A DNA stretch of 64,000 nucleotides from Luteipulveratus flavus (GTDB taxonomy: Bacteria; Actinomycetota; Actinomycetes; Actinomycetales; Dermatophilaceae): contig NZ_JAROAV010000028.1 in the NCBI RefSeq assembly GCF_029439465.1, forward strand, positions 496,001 through 560,000, in the 5' to 3' direction. This document shows positions 45,087 to 52,737 of the stretch, piece by piece (position 1 is the stretch's first letter; the number at the start of each line of letters is the position of its first letter). The notes beneath the pieces were generated by a model. It was not told where the DNA came from. It ran no database searches and saw nothing but the letters and a program-made list of their open reading frames with translations. The position numbers were made by a program, and so were the translations under genes.

Positions 45087-46039
45087 GCCTGCGGATGTCC
45101 ATGCCGCTGCGCCGGACCCGGCGCCTCTCCTGGCCGGGTCGGTCCGGGCAGCCGCCGGTCGACGGCCAGGACCTCTACGACGAACGGCTCTACGACGACG
45201 TGGCCCGCGACGCGGCCGCCTCGGTGATCCGCGCGTACTCCTCCTCCTTCGGGCTGGCCAGCCGGCTGCTGCAGCAGCCGGTCCGCGACCGCATCACCGC
45301 GGTGTACGCCCTGGTCCGGCTCGCCGACGAGGTGGTGGACGGGCGGATGGGCGTCAGCCACCCCGACCGCGCGGCCGAGGTGCTGGACCGGCTGGAGCTG
45401 GAGACCACCGACGCCCTGGCCCAGGGCTACAGCTCGAACCTGGTGGTGCACGCGTTCGCCGCGACGGCCCGCGAGTGCGGCATCGGCGCCGATCTCGTGA
45501 CACCGTTCTTCGCGTCCATGCGCACGGACCTGACGGTGCGCGAGCACGACGCCGAGAGCTTCGCGCGGTACGTCTACGGGTCCGCCGAGGTCGTCGGCCT
45601 GATGTGCCTCAAGGCCTTCCTCGCCACACCGGGCCACGACGAGGGGTACGACCGCGACGCGTACGACCGGCTCGCTCCCGGCGCCCAGGCCCTGGGCGCG
45701 GCCTTCCAGAAGGTCAACTTCCTGCGCGACCTGGCCGAGGACTACCGGCTGCGCGGCCGCCGCTACTTCCCCGACGTCCGGCCCGAGCAGCTGACCGAGG
45801 CGCAGAAGAACCTGCTGCTGGACGACATCGACGCCGACCTCGCCACGGCGATGACCGCGGTCACCCTGCTCCCCGACAGCAGCCGCTCAGCGGTCGCGGT
45901 GGCGCACGCGGTCTTCACCGACCTGGCCGAGCGGCTGCGCGCCACGCCGGCCACCGAGATCCTGCGGCAACGGGTCCGCGTACCCGGCCCGGTCAAGGCC
46001 CGGATCGCCGTCGCCACCTACCTGCGCGACCGGTCCTGA
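45083..46039 (+). CDS. crtB: Phytoene/squalene synthase family protein
   Basis: 318-residue head-to-head prenyl synthase. Seen: SFGLASRLLQQPVRDRITAVYALVRLADEVVD (first Asp-rich motif), YVYGSAEVVGLMCL, and AFQKVNFLRDLAEDYRLRGRRYFP (second Asp-rich motif). It joins two GGPP to phytoene, or two FPP to the C30 analogue; the choice cannot be decided here, and no crtE is in the window. Overlaps the small ORF before and crtI after (TGATG). Confidence 0.92.
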   Translation: MSLRMSMPLRRTRRLSWPGRSGQPPVDGQDLYDERLYDDVARDAAASVIRAYSSSFGLASRLLQQPVRDRITAVYALVRLADEVVDGRMGVSHPDRAAEVLDRLELETTDALAQGYSSNLVVHAFAATARECGIGADLVTPFFASMRTDLTVREHDAESFARYVYGSAEVVGLMCLKAFLATPGHDEGYDRDAYDRLAPGAQALGAAFQKVNFLRDLAEDYRLRGRRYFPDVRPEQLTEAQKNLLLDDIDADLATAMTAVTLLPDSSRSAVAVAHAVFTDLAERLRATPATEILRQRVRVPGPVKARIAVATYLRDRS

Positions 46040-47676
46040 TGCCTGCGCGCCCCACGGCAGTCGTCATCGGCGGTGGCGTCGCCGGCCTCGCGTCGGCCGC
46101 GCTGCTGGCCCGGGACGGGCACGACGTCGAGCTGCACGAGCAGAACTCCGTCCTCGGCGGCCGCGCCGGCCGGTGGAACCGCGACGGGTTCCGGTTCGAC
46201 ACCGGACCGTCGTGGTACCTCATGGCCGACGTGTTCGACCACTTCTTCCGCCTGCTCGGCACGACCACGCAGGACCAGCTGGACCTCGTCCGGCTCGACC
46301 CGGCGTACCGGGTGTTCTTCGAGGGCGACCCGAGCCCGATGGACGTGCGCTCGGACCCGGCGGCCGTGGCGGCCGCCTTCGAGCGGGTCGAGCCCGGCGC
46401 GGGGACCGCGCTCACCGCCTACCTCGCGTCCGCTCGGGAGACGTACGACCTGGCCGTCCGACGCTTCCTCTACACGACGTACGCCTCGATGCTGCCCCTC
46501 GCACGGCCCGACGTGCTGCGGCGGCTCGGCCGGCTGGCCCGGCTGCTCGGGCAGCCGCTGGACCGGTTCGCCGGCCGGTACGTCCACGACCACCGGCTCG
46601 CCCAGGTGCTCGGCTACCCGGCCGTCTTCCTCGGCACGTCCCCTTCGCGCGCGCCGAGCATGTACCACCTGATGAGCCACCTCGACCTGGTGGAGGGCGT
46701 CTTCTACCCGCAGGGTGGGTTCGCCCGGCTCGTCGACTCGCTGGCGGCTCTGGCTGAGGCCGAGGGCGTCCGCATCCACACCGGGTCGACAGCGACGCAG
46801 ATCGTCACCGCACCGCGCGCGGCCCGGCCGCTGCGGGGCGATCGCCGTACGGCGCAGGTCCGGGGCGTGCGGGTGCACGACGCCGAGGGGCAGGAGCGGA
46901 CGGTCCCGGCCGACGTCGTGGTCGGCGCCACCGACCTGCACCACGTCGAGACGCGGTTGCTGCCGGAGCCGCTGCGCAGCCGGCCCGAGTCGTGGTGGCG
47001 CCGGCGCGACCCCGGCCCCGGAGCGGTGCTCGTCCTGCTCGGCGTCCGTGGCTCGCTGCCGCAGCTCGCGCACCACTCGCTGCTGTTCACCCGGGAGTGG
47101 GAGCGGCACTTCGACGTCCTCGCCGGCTCGGGCGACCCCGTACCCGACCCCGCGTCGATCTACGTCTCCCGGACGTCGGCGACCGACTCCGACGCCGCGC
47201 CGCCCGACCACGAGAACCTGTTCGTCCTCGTCCCCGTCCCTGCGGACCCCGCGCTGGGACGCGGCGGGCTCGACGGCGACGGCGACCCGCAGGTCGAGCG
47301 GGTCGCCGACGCCGCCGTCCGCCAGATCGCCTCCTGGGCCGGCGTTCCCGACCTGGCCGAGCGGATCGTGGTCCGTCGCACCATCGGTCCCGGCGACTTC
47401 GTGGCCGACCTCAACGCGTGGGCCGGCGGCGCGCTCGGGCTCGCGCACACGCTGCGCCAGAGCGCCTTCCTGCGCGGCCGCAACACCTCGCGCACGGTCG
47501 ACGGCCTGTACTACGCGGGTCACGGCACCATCCCGGGCATCGGCCTGCCCATGTGCCTGATCAGCGCCGAGGTCCTGCTCAAGGCCGTCCGCGGCGACCG
47601 GTCCACCGAGCGCCTGTCCGAGCCGCTGCCCGCACGCCGTCCGTCCCCGGCCGGGACCGGAGGTGGCGCGCGATGA
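46039..47676 (+). CDS. crtI: Phytoene desaturase (CrtI/CrtN family)
   Basis: 545-residue FAD carotenoid desaturase. The dinucleotide motif VVIGGGVAGLASAALLARDGHDVELHEQ is followed by GGRAGRWNRDGFRFDTGPSWYLM, and near the C-terminus GLYYAGHGTIPGIGLPMCLISAEV. It desaturates the CrtB product, peripheral to the membrane. The start codon shares a base with the crtB stop. Whether it uses C40 or C30 substrates is not certain. Confidence 0.92.
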   Translation: MPARPTAVVIGGGVAGLASAALLARDGHDVELHEQNSVLGGRAGRWNRDGFRFDTGPSWYLMADVFDHFFRLLGTTTQDQLDLVRLDPAYRVFFEGDPSPMDVRSDPAAVAAAFERVEPGAGTALTAYLASARETYDLAVRRFLYTTYASMLPLARPDVLRRLGRLARLLGQPLDRFAGRYVHDHRLAQVLGYPAVFLGTSPSRAPSMYHLMSHLDLVEGVFYPQGGFARLVDSLAALAEAEGVRIHTGSTATQIVTAPRAARPLRGDRRTAQVRGVRVHDAEGQERTVPADVVVGATDLHHVETRLLPEPLRSRPESWWRRRDPGPGAVLVLLGVRGSLPQLAHHSLLFTREWERHFDVLAGSGDPVPDPASIYVSRTSATDSDAAPPDHENLFVLVPVPADPALGRGGLDGDGDPQVERVADAAVRQIASWAGVPDLAERIVVRRTIGPGDFVADLNAWAGGALGLAHTLRQSAFLRGRNTSRTVDGLYYAGHGTIPGIGLPMCLISAEVLLKAVRGDRSTERLSEPLPARRPSPAGTGGGAR

Positions 47677-49058
47677 GCTCGCTGACCGCCCCGGCGTGGA
47701 CGCGTCGGCCGATCGACGTCGGCATCCCGGGACCCACCCCGCGCGACATGGCGACGGGCTTCTGGTCGATCCGCGCCGACCCGCTGTCCTACCTCGCGGC
47801 CACCCGGGAGCGGTACGGCGACCGGGTCGCCTTCCCCATCCCCGGGCCGCCTGCGCTGCTGCTGTCCGACCCCGACGACGTCCGCCGCGTCCTGCAGACC
47901 TCCGCGCGCACCTGGGGCAAGGACACCGTCCAGTACGCCGCTCTCGGCCGCGTCACCGGGCCCGGCCTGCTCGCCTCCTCCGAGCCGAGCTGGATCGACC
48001 ACCGCCGTCTCGCCGCGCCCGCCTTCCACCACCAGCGCCTGGACCGCGTCGGCGTCCACGTGGCCGAGGCGACCGACGAGGCGCTGGCCCGTTGGGACGT
48101 CCCGTCGCCGTACGGCGCCACGGTCGACGTCGCACGGCTGACCCTCGGCGTCGCGCTGGACGTCGTCGGACGCGCGCTCTTCTCCGCCGACCTGTCCGAC
48201 CAGGCGCACCGCCTGCTCGAGGCGACCAGCGCCGCGGCTCGCCTCGTCGTCCGCCTCGGCCGCGGCATCGTGCCGGTGCCGGAGCGGATCCCCACGCCGC
48301 TCAACCGTCGACTGGTACGGACCCGGCGCGAGCTGGACACGCTGTGCCTGCAGCTGATCGCCACGCGGCGGGCGACCGGAGTCGGCGGCGACGGAGCCGG
48401 TGGCGACGACCTGCTCGGGCTCCTGGTCGACAGCGGGCTGAGCGACCAGGAGATCCGCGACGAGCTGGTCACGATGGTCATCGCCGGCCACGAGACCGTG
48501 GCCGCCGCGCTGACCTGGTCGCTCATGCTGCTGGCCCAGGACCAGGACGCGCAGGACCGGCTGCGGGCCGAGGCGCTCGCGCACATCGGGCCCGTCCCGA
48601 TGGTCGGCACCGCGCAACGGCTGCCCTGGACGCGCGCGGTCGTCGACGAGGCGCTGCGGCTGTACCCGCCGGCCTGGGTGATCTCCCGCCGCTCCCACCA
48701 GCCGGACGTCCTCAGCGGCCACGACGTCCCGGCCGGCACGACCGCGATCATCAGCCCCTGGCTGCTGCACCGCCGCGCCGACGCCTGGCCCGAGCCGGAC
48801 GCCTTCCGGCCGGAACGGTTCCTGGACCGCTCGGCCGCCCGGTCGGACTACCTGCCGTTCGGCGCCGGCCCCCGGCTGTGCATCGGGCGTGAGTTCGCCC
48901 TCGGCGAGATGACGATCGTGCTCGGTCGGCTGCTGACGGCGTACCGGATCGGCCTGCCGCGCGACTGGTCCCCGCCGGTCCCGCAGGCGCTGATCGCGGT
49001 CCACCCGCGCGGTGGGATGCCCCTGCACGTCACCCCGCTCGGTGGGCGCCACCCGTGA
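47673..49058 (+). CDS. Cytochrome P450 of the carotenoid operon
   Basis: 461-residue P450 without a membrane anchor. Motifs: I-helix VIAGHETVAAALTW, ExxR in DEALRLYPPAWVISRR, and the haem loop FGAGPRLCIGREFALGEM with Cys403. The long, CYP-4/97-like form with PERFL pattern is common for carotenoid and fatty acid oxidases. Coupled to crtI and the glycosyltransferase, it is the natural candidate to oxidise a terminal methyl group or ring of the carotenoid, taking the role of CrtP and aldehyde dehydrogenase in staphyloxanthin synthesis (inferred). No ferredoxin gene is nearby. Confidence 0.9.
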   Translation: MSSLTAPAWTRRPIDVGIPGPTPRDMATGFWSIRADPLSYLAATRERYGDRVAFPIPGPPALLLSDPDDVRRVLQTSARTWGKDTVQYAALGRVTGPGLLASSEPSWIDHRRLAAPAFHHQRLDRVGVHVAEATDEALARWDVPSPYGATVDVARLTLGVALDVVGRALFSADLSDQAHRLLEATSAAARLVVRLGRGIVPVPERIPTPLNRRLVRTRRELDTLCLQLIATRRATGVGGDGAGGDDLLGLLVDSGLSDQEIRDELVTMVIAGHETVAAALTWSLMLLAQDQDAQDRLRAEALAHIGPVPMVGTAQRLPWTRAVVDEALRLYPPAWVISRRSHQPDVLSGHDVPAGTTAIISPWLLHRRADAWPEPDAFRPERFLDRSAARSDYLPFGAGPRLCIGREFALGEMTIVLGRLLTAYRIGLPRDWSPPVPQALIAVHPRGGMPLHVTPLGGRHP

Positions 49059-50209
49059 GTACGGCGCTGCTGGTCGTCCTGCTGGTGATCGCCGGCGTGC
49101 TCGGTCACCGGCAGCTCGCCGGCCTGCGCCCCGTCCCTCGGGGCGGACCCGAGGACGGCCGCGGCGGCGAGGTGTCGGTCGTGGTCCCGGCCCGCGACGA
49201 AGCGACGCGGCTCCCCGCCCTGCTGACCTCGCTCGCGACACTGGAGTCAGCGGTGGCCGAGGTCGTGGTGGTCGACGACGGGTCGTCCGACGGCACGGCC
49301 GAGGTGGCCCGCGCGCGCGGAGCAAGGGTCCTCCCGGTCACCGCGGTGCCCGCCGGATGGACCGGCAAGGCGCACGCCTGCCACCTCGGCGCGCAGGCCA
49401 CCACCGGGCGGATCCTGCTGTTCCTGGACGCCGACACCGTGCTCGCACCTGACGCGCTGGACGGGCTGCTCGCGCTGCACCAGGACCGCGGCGGGCTCGT
49501 GTCGGTGCAGCCGTACCACCAGGTCGAGCGGCCGTACGAGCAGCTGTCCGCCTACTTCAACGTCGTGTCGCTGATGGGCAGCGGCGCGTTCTCCGACAGT
49601 GAGCGGCGTCGTCCGATGGCGTTCGGCCCGTGCCTGCTCACCACGCGCGCCGACTACGAACGAGCCGGCGGTCACGCCGCGGCGCGCGCCAACATCCTCG
49701 ACGACGCCGGGCTGGCCGCCGCGTACGCGCAGGCCGGTCTCCCCGTCCGCTGCTTCGCGGGGGGCGACCTCGTGCGGATGCGGATGTACCCGGGCGGCCC
49801 CCGGCAGCTGGCCGAGGGGTGGACGAAGAACATCGCCTCCGGCGCGAGCCAGGCGGCGACCGGTCCGGCGGTGGCCGCGGCGGTCTGGGTCGCCGCGCAC
49901 TTCGCCGTGGCGGTCGGGACGCTGCTGTCGGTCGCCGGAGCCGTCGCCGGAAGTCCGGTTCCGCTGTCCTCGGGGTCGCTGGTGGCGTGGCTGCTCGCCT
50001 GGCTCGGCGCGGCGCTGCAGCTGCGGTGGTTCCTGCACCGGATCGGTTCCTTCCGGTGGTGGACCTGGGCGGTCTTCCCGGTCCCGCTGCTCGCCTTCGG
50101 GCTGCTGTTCGCGCGCTCGCTGGTGCTCACGTACCTGCGGCGGTCGGTGCGCTGGCGGGGCCGTGACGTCGAGCTGGCCCGGGGTCCTGCGAGCACGAAG
50201 GACGCCTGA
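49055..50209 (+). CDS. Family 2 glycosyltransferase (CrtQ-like)
   Basis: 384-residue membrane glycosyltransferase. An N-terminal hydrophobic segment is followed by the GT-A core: VSVVVPARDEATRLPALL, VVVVDDGSSDGTAEVA, LLFLDADTVLAPDAL (DxD), and a GDLVRMRMYP motif; three hydrophobic segments close the protein. The arrangement matches CrtQ-type enzymes, which attach glucose to a carotenoic acid in staphyloxanthin synthesis. GTG 49055 overlaps the P450 stop. The acyltransferase-like gene follows directly. Confidence 0.87.
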   Translation: MSTALLVVLLVIAGVLGHRQLAGLRPVPRGGPEDGRGGEVSVVVPARDEATRLPALLTSLATLESAVAEVVVVDDGSSDGTAEVARARGARVLPVTAVPAGWTGKAHACHLGAQATTGRILLFLDADTVLAPDALDGLLALHQDRGGLVSVQPYHQVERPYEQLSAYFNVVSLMGSGAFSDSERRRPMAFGPCLLTTRADYERAGGHAAARANILDDAGLAAAYAQAGLPVRCFAGGDLVRMRMYPGGPRQLAEGWTKNIASGASQAATGPAVAAAVWVAAHFAVAVGTLLSVAGAVAGSPVPLSSGSLVAWLLAWLGAALQLRWFLHRIGSFRWWTWAVFPVPLLAFGLLFARSLVLTYLRRSVRWRGRDVELARGPASTKDA

Positions 50210-50210
50210 G

Positions 50211-50702
50211 TTGCTCGAGCCGGTGATGCCGCTGCCGCTCACCGTCGTGGTCGACGTGATCGCCTGGGGCGCCTTCCACGCCGGGACGGGTTACCTCGCG
50301 CACCGGCTGGACGAGCGACGCCTCAGGCGGGACGGACCGCTGCTGCGGGCGAAGCGGTTCGAGGACGGCGGCCGCTGGTACCGGCGGCGACTGCGGATCG
50401 ACCGGTGGAAGGACCGGCTCCCCGAGGCCGGCGACCTCTTCTCCGGCGGCGTCAGCAAGGCGCGGCTGCCCGTGTCCGACGGTGGTGGGCTGGCGCTGTT
50501 CGTCCGCGAGACGCGTCGGGCGGAGCTCACGCACTGGTGGGCGATGGCCTGCGGTCCGCTCTTCGCGCTGTGGAACCCGCCGCTGGCGACCGCCCTGCTC
50601 GTCGCGTACGGGGTCGGTGTGAACGCGCCGTTCATCGCGATCCAGCGGTACAACCGCTTCCGCGCCCAGGCGGTGCTCGCCGCGAGGAGCCGCACGGTCT
50701 GA
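50211..50702 (+). CDS. CrtO-like glycosyl-carotenoid acyltransferase
   Basis: 163-residue membrane protein resembling the staphylococcal glycosyl-diaponeurosporenoate acyltransferase CrtO. The shared pattern is visible: RFEDGGRWYRRRLRIDRWKDRLPEA, the motif TRRAELTHWWAMACGP, and near the end VNAPFIAIQRYNRFR; hydrophobic segments lie at both ends. It would add a fatty acyl group to the sugar of a glycosyl-carotenoid. TTG 50211 has AAGGA nine bases before; ATG 50226 is an alternative. The assignment rests on recalled motifs, not on a search. Confidence 0.78.
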   Translation: MLEPVMPLPLTVVVDVIAWGAFHAGTGYLAHRLDERRLRRDGPLLRAKRFEDGGRWYRRRLRIDRWKDRLPEAGDLFSGGVSKARLPVSDGGGLALFVRETRRAELTHWWAMACGPLFALWNPPLATALLVAYGVGVNAPFIAIQRYNRFRAQAVLAARSRTV

Positions 50703-50824
50703 CGGACCCACCACCTCTCGTACGGGCGCGCAGATCGACCCGCGCGGTTATGCTGTCCCGGCATCCTCCAGCTCGAATCAGCGGCTGGTCCTTCTCTTGC
50801 GCAGGTCCGGAGAGGTCGTCGCCG

Positions 50825-51196
50825 ATGAGCACGGAAGCATCCCTTCTCACCGATGCCGAGCAGCTGCTGCGGCACGCCGCGAGGCAGTCGCCGGCCGTGG
50901 CCGCGCGGGTGCGTGACCGGGTCGTCCAGCTGCACCGACCGCTGGCCCTGAGCCTGGCCGACGGGTTCGACGAGGGCGCCGATCGCGAGCAGCTGCGGGA
51001 TGCCGCGGTGCTCGGCCTCGTGCTGGCCGTACGCCGCTACCGGCCGGGCGACCCCGACGGCTTCACCGCCTACGCCACCGCGACGATCGTCGCCCTCCTC
51101 CAGCGCTGCCCCCGCGGCGAGCACGACCAGGATCCGACACCGCCCCCGGAAGCGAGCGAGGTCAGCGCCGTCCCGTCCCGACCGCCCACCGACTAG
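50825..51196 (+). CDS. Truncated sigma-like protein: region 2 only
   Basis: 123-residue protein that matches the N-terminal third of the SigB-type factors at 30654 and 40498: VVQLHRPLALSLADGF, then AVLGLVLAVRRYRPGDPDGFTAYATATI (residues ~62-88). It then diverges and ends in a Pro/Glu-rich tail; the -10-binding helix RHFRDHGW and regions 3 and 4 are missing. It could be a decoy that competes for core polymerase or an anti-sigma protein, or just a remnant. ATG 50825 has GGAGAGG upstream. Confidence 0.75.
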   Translation: MSTEASLLTDAEQLLRHAARQSPAVAARVRDRVVQLHRPLALSLADGFDEGADREQLRDAAVLGLVLAVRRYRPGDPDGFTAYATATIVALLQRCPRGEHDQDPTPPPEASEVSAVPSRPPTD

Positions 51197-51197
51197 A

Positions 51198-51253
51198 GCC
51201 AACGCCCCCACGCCGGTCGAGCAGGGCCAACGCCCCCACGCCGGTCGAGTAGG
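51198..51253. repeat. Tandem 28-base repeat, two units
   Basis: Two almost identical units (GCCAACGCCCCCACGCCGGT and eight further bases) at 51198-51225 and 51226-51253, right after the sigma-like gene. The word CCGGTCGAG also occurs near 6234-6360. Confidence 0.7.
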
Positions 51254-51273
51254 GCGAACGAAGTGATGCCCGT

Positions 51274-51328
51274 ATCGAGACCCGGTGACCCGCAGGGAGA
51301 CCCTCCCCGCGCGTCGCCGGGTCTCGAT
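51274..51328. terminator. Inverted repeat between convergent genes
   Basis: ATCGAGACCCGG (51274-51285) and CCGGGTCTCGAT (51317-51328), 31 bases apart, with a short internal stem. Likely terminator for both the sigma-like gene and the SDR-SRPBCC gene. Related in sequence to the hairpin at 6266. Confidence 0.5.
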
Positions 51329-51339
51329 GACGCCCTCGG

Positions 51340-52737
51340 CTACTCGTCGGCGTCGGCGCGCCGCTCGGCGAGCAGGGCCAGCCGGCGCAGCGTCTCGGTG
51401 TTGCGCGGGGCGATCCCGCTCTGCCGCAGCACCTTCGGGAGAACGCGGCTCGGGCCGGACACCACGTCCTCCTGGATCGTGACGGTGCAGGCGTGCTCGC
51501 CGTCGGGCTCCAGCGTCAGCCGGACGCGCGCCTCCCCCGCCGGCCAGCCGCGCGCCGTGAGCACCAGCCGCCGTCCGGGCTCGCACGCCTCCACCACGGT
51601 CGTGTCGGACAGGAGCACCGGCCAGACGCCGGCGGAGTGGTGGATGCGGCTGCCGGGTGCGGGCCACGCCTGGTCCACCGCGCGGATGCGCGCCGTGCCG
51701 ACCACCCAGGTGGCGTAGCTCCATCCGTCGGCGAGGACCTCCCACACCCGGTCGGTCGGGGCAGCCACCGTGCGGTGCAGCCGCCATCCCTCGGACGTGC
51801 CGTTCGAGCTCATGACGTCTCCTTCGGAGTTGCGGTCGTCGGTACCGAGCAGCAGCGAGCGGCCGGCCCGGATCTCGTCCGCCGGCCGGGGTTGGAGGAC
51901 GTTGCCGGAACCCGCTGGCACGCCGCTGCCCGGCTGCAGAGCCAGCCGGCTCAGCAGCGGACCGACGAGCAGGTCGTACAACCCAGGCATCGTGCGGAAG
52001 CCGAGCACGATGACCTTGTTGGCCACGCCCACGTCGAGGTCGCGCCGGGGCCGGTCCAGCGCCTTCAGGATGGCCTCGGCCACGCGGTCGGCGCCCGCCA
52101 CGGGAGGTGGCGCCTGACCGTGCCGCCCCAGGTAGGTGCCGGCCAGCTGGTAGATGGGCGTGTCGACGCCCCCGGGTGAGATCAGCGAGATCCGGACGTC
52201 GGGACGGTCCCGGTTCTCCTGCTGCAGGGTGCGCACGAAACCGTGCATCCCCCACTTGGCGGTGGTGTAGGAGATCATCCCGGGCGCCGTCGCCTTCCCC
52301 AGCAGCGAGCCGACGAGGACGACGCTGCCGCCCTCGGCCGCGCGGAAGCGCCGCACCGCCTCACGGCAGACCCGCGTCGCCCCCACGAGCGTGGTGTCGA
52401 GCACGGCCTCGAAAACCTCCGGCGGCACGTCCTCGAACCGGCCGTACGCGAGGACGCCCGCGCAGTGGACGACAGTCTCCAGCCGTCCGAGCGAGGCCGC
52501 GGTCTCGAACGCCGCGTGCAGCGCGTCGGTGTCCCGGACGTCGGCGACCGCGACCACGGCCGTACCGCCGACCAGCTCGCAGGCGCGCCGAGCCTGGGCC
52601 AGCGTCTCCTCGCTGCGGCCGACCAGCACCACCGTCGTGCCGCGTGCCGCGAGCCGGAGGGCGGTCGCCAGCCCGATCCCGCTGGAGGCGCCGGTCACCA
52701 GCGCCACGGGCCGTGCTGTGTGCTGTGCCTCAGTCAT
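51340..52737 (-). CDS. Fusion of short-chain dehydrogenase and SRPBCC domain
   Basis: One uninterrupted frame of 465 residues. The N-terminal ~300 residues are a classical SDR: LVTGASSGIGLATAL, VVHCAGVLAYGRF, and the catalytic YTTAKWGMHGF (Tyr-x3-Lys). After a linker (~305-308 is DVMSSNG) follows a SRPBCC/START-like domain (~310-465; RTVAAPTDRVWEVLADGWSYATWVVGTARI). AAGGAG and an ATG (51813) precede the second domain, so it might also be made alone. The start overlaps the stop of the flavoenzyme gene, so the two are co-translated. The substrate is unknown but presumably hydrophobic. Confidence 0.8.
   Translation of the reverse strand: MTEAQHTARPVALVTGASSGIGLATALRLAARGTTVVLVGRSEETLAQARRACELVGGTAVVAVADVRDTDALHAAFETAASLGRLETVVHCAGVLAYGRFEDVPPEVFEAVLDTTLVGATRVCREAVRRFRAAEGGSVVLVGSLLGKATAPGMISYTTAKWGMHGFVRTLQQENRDRPDVRISLISPGGVDTPIYQLAGTYLGRHGQAPPPVAGADRVAEAILKALDRPRRDLDVGVANKVIVLGFRTMPGLYDLLVGPLLSRLALQPGSGVPAGSGNVLQPRPADEIRAGRSLLLGTDDRNSEGDVMSSNGTSEGWRLHRTVAAPTDRVWEVLADGWSYATWVVGTARIRAVDQAWPAPGSRIHHSAGVWPVLLSDTTVVEACEPGRRLVLTARGWPAGEARVRLTLEPDGEHACTVTIQEDVVSGPSRVLPKVLRQSGIAPRNTETLRRLALLAERRADADE
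51811..51824 (-). promoter_or_regulatory. Internal ribosome binding site and start at the SRPBCC domain
   Basis: On the minus strand AAGGAG (51824-51819) is followed after five bases by ATG (51813-51811), in frame with the SDR-SRPBCC fusion and exactly at the domain junction. Confidence 0.6.

Noticed and set aside
51198-51253. CRISPR array
   Set aside because: Only two directly adjacent units without spacers, and no cas genes in the window.
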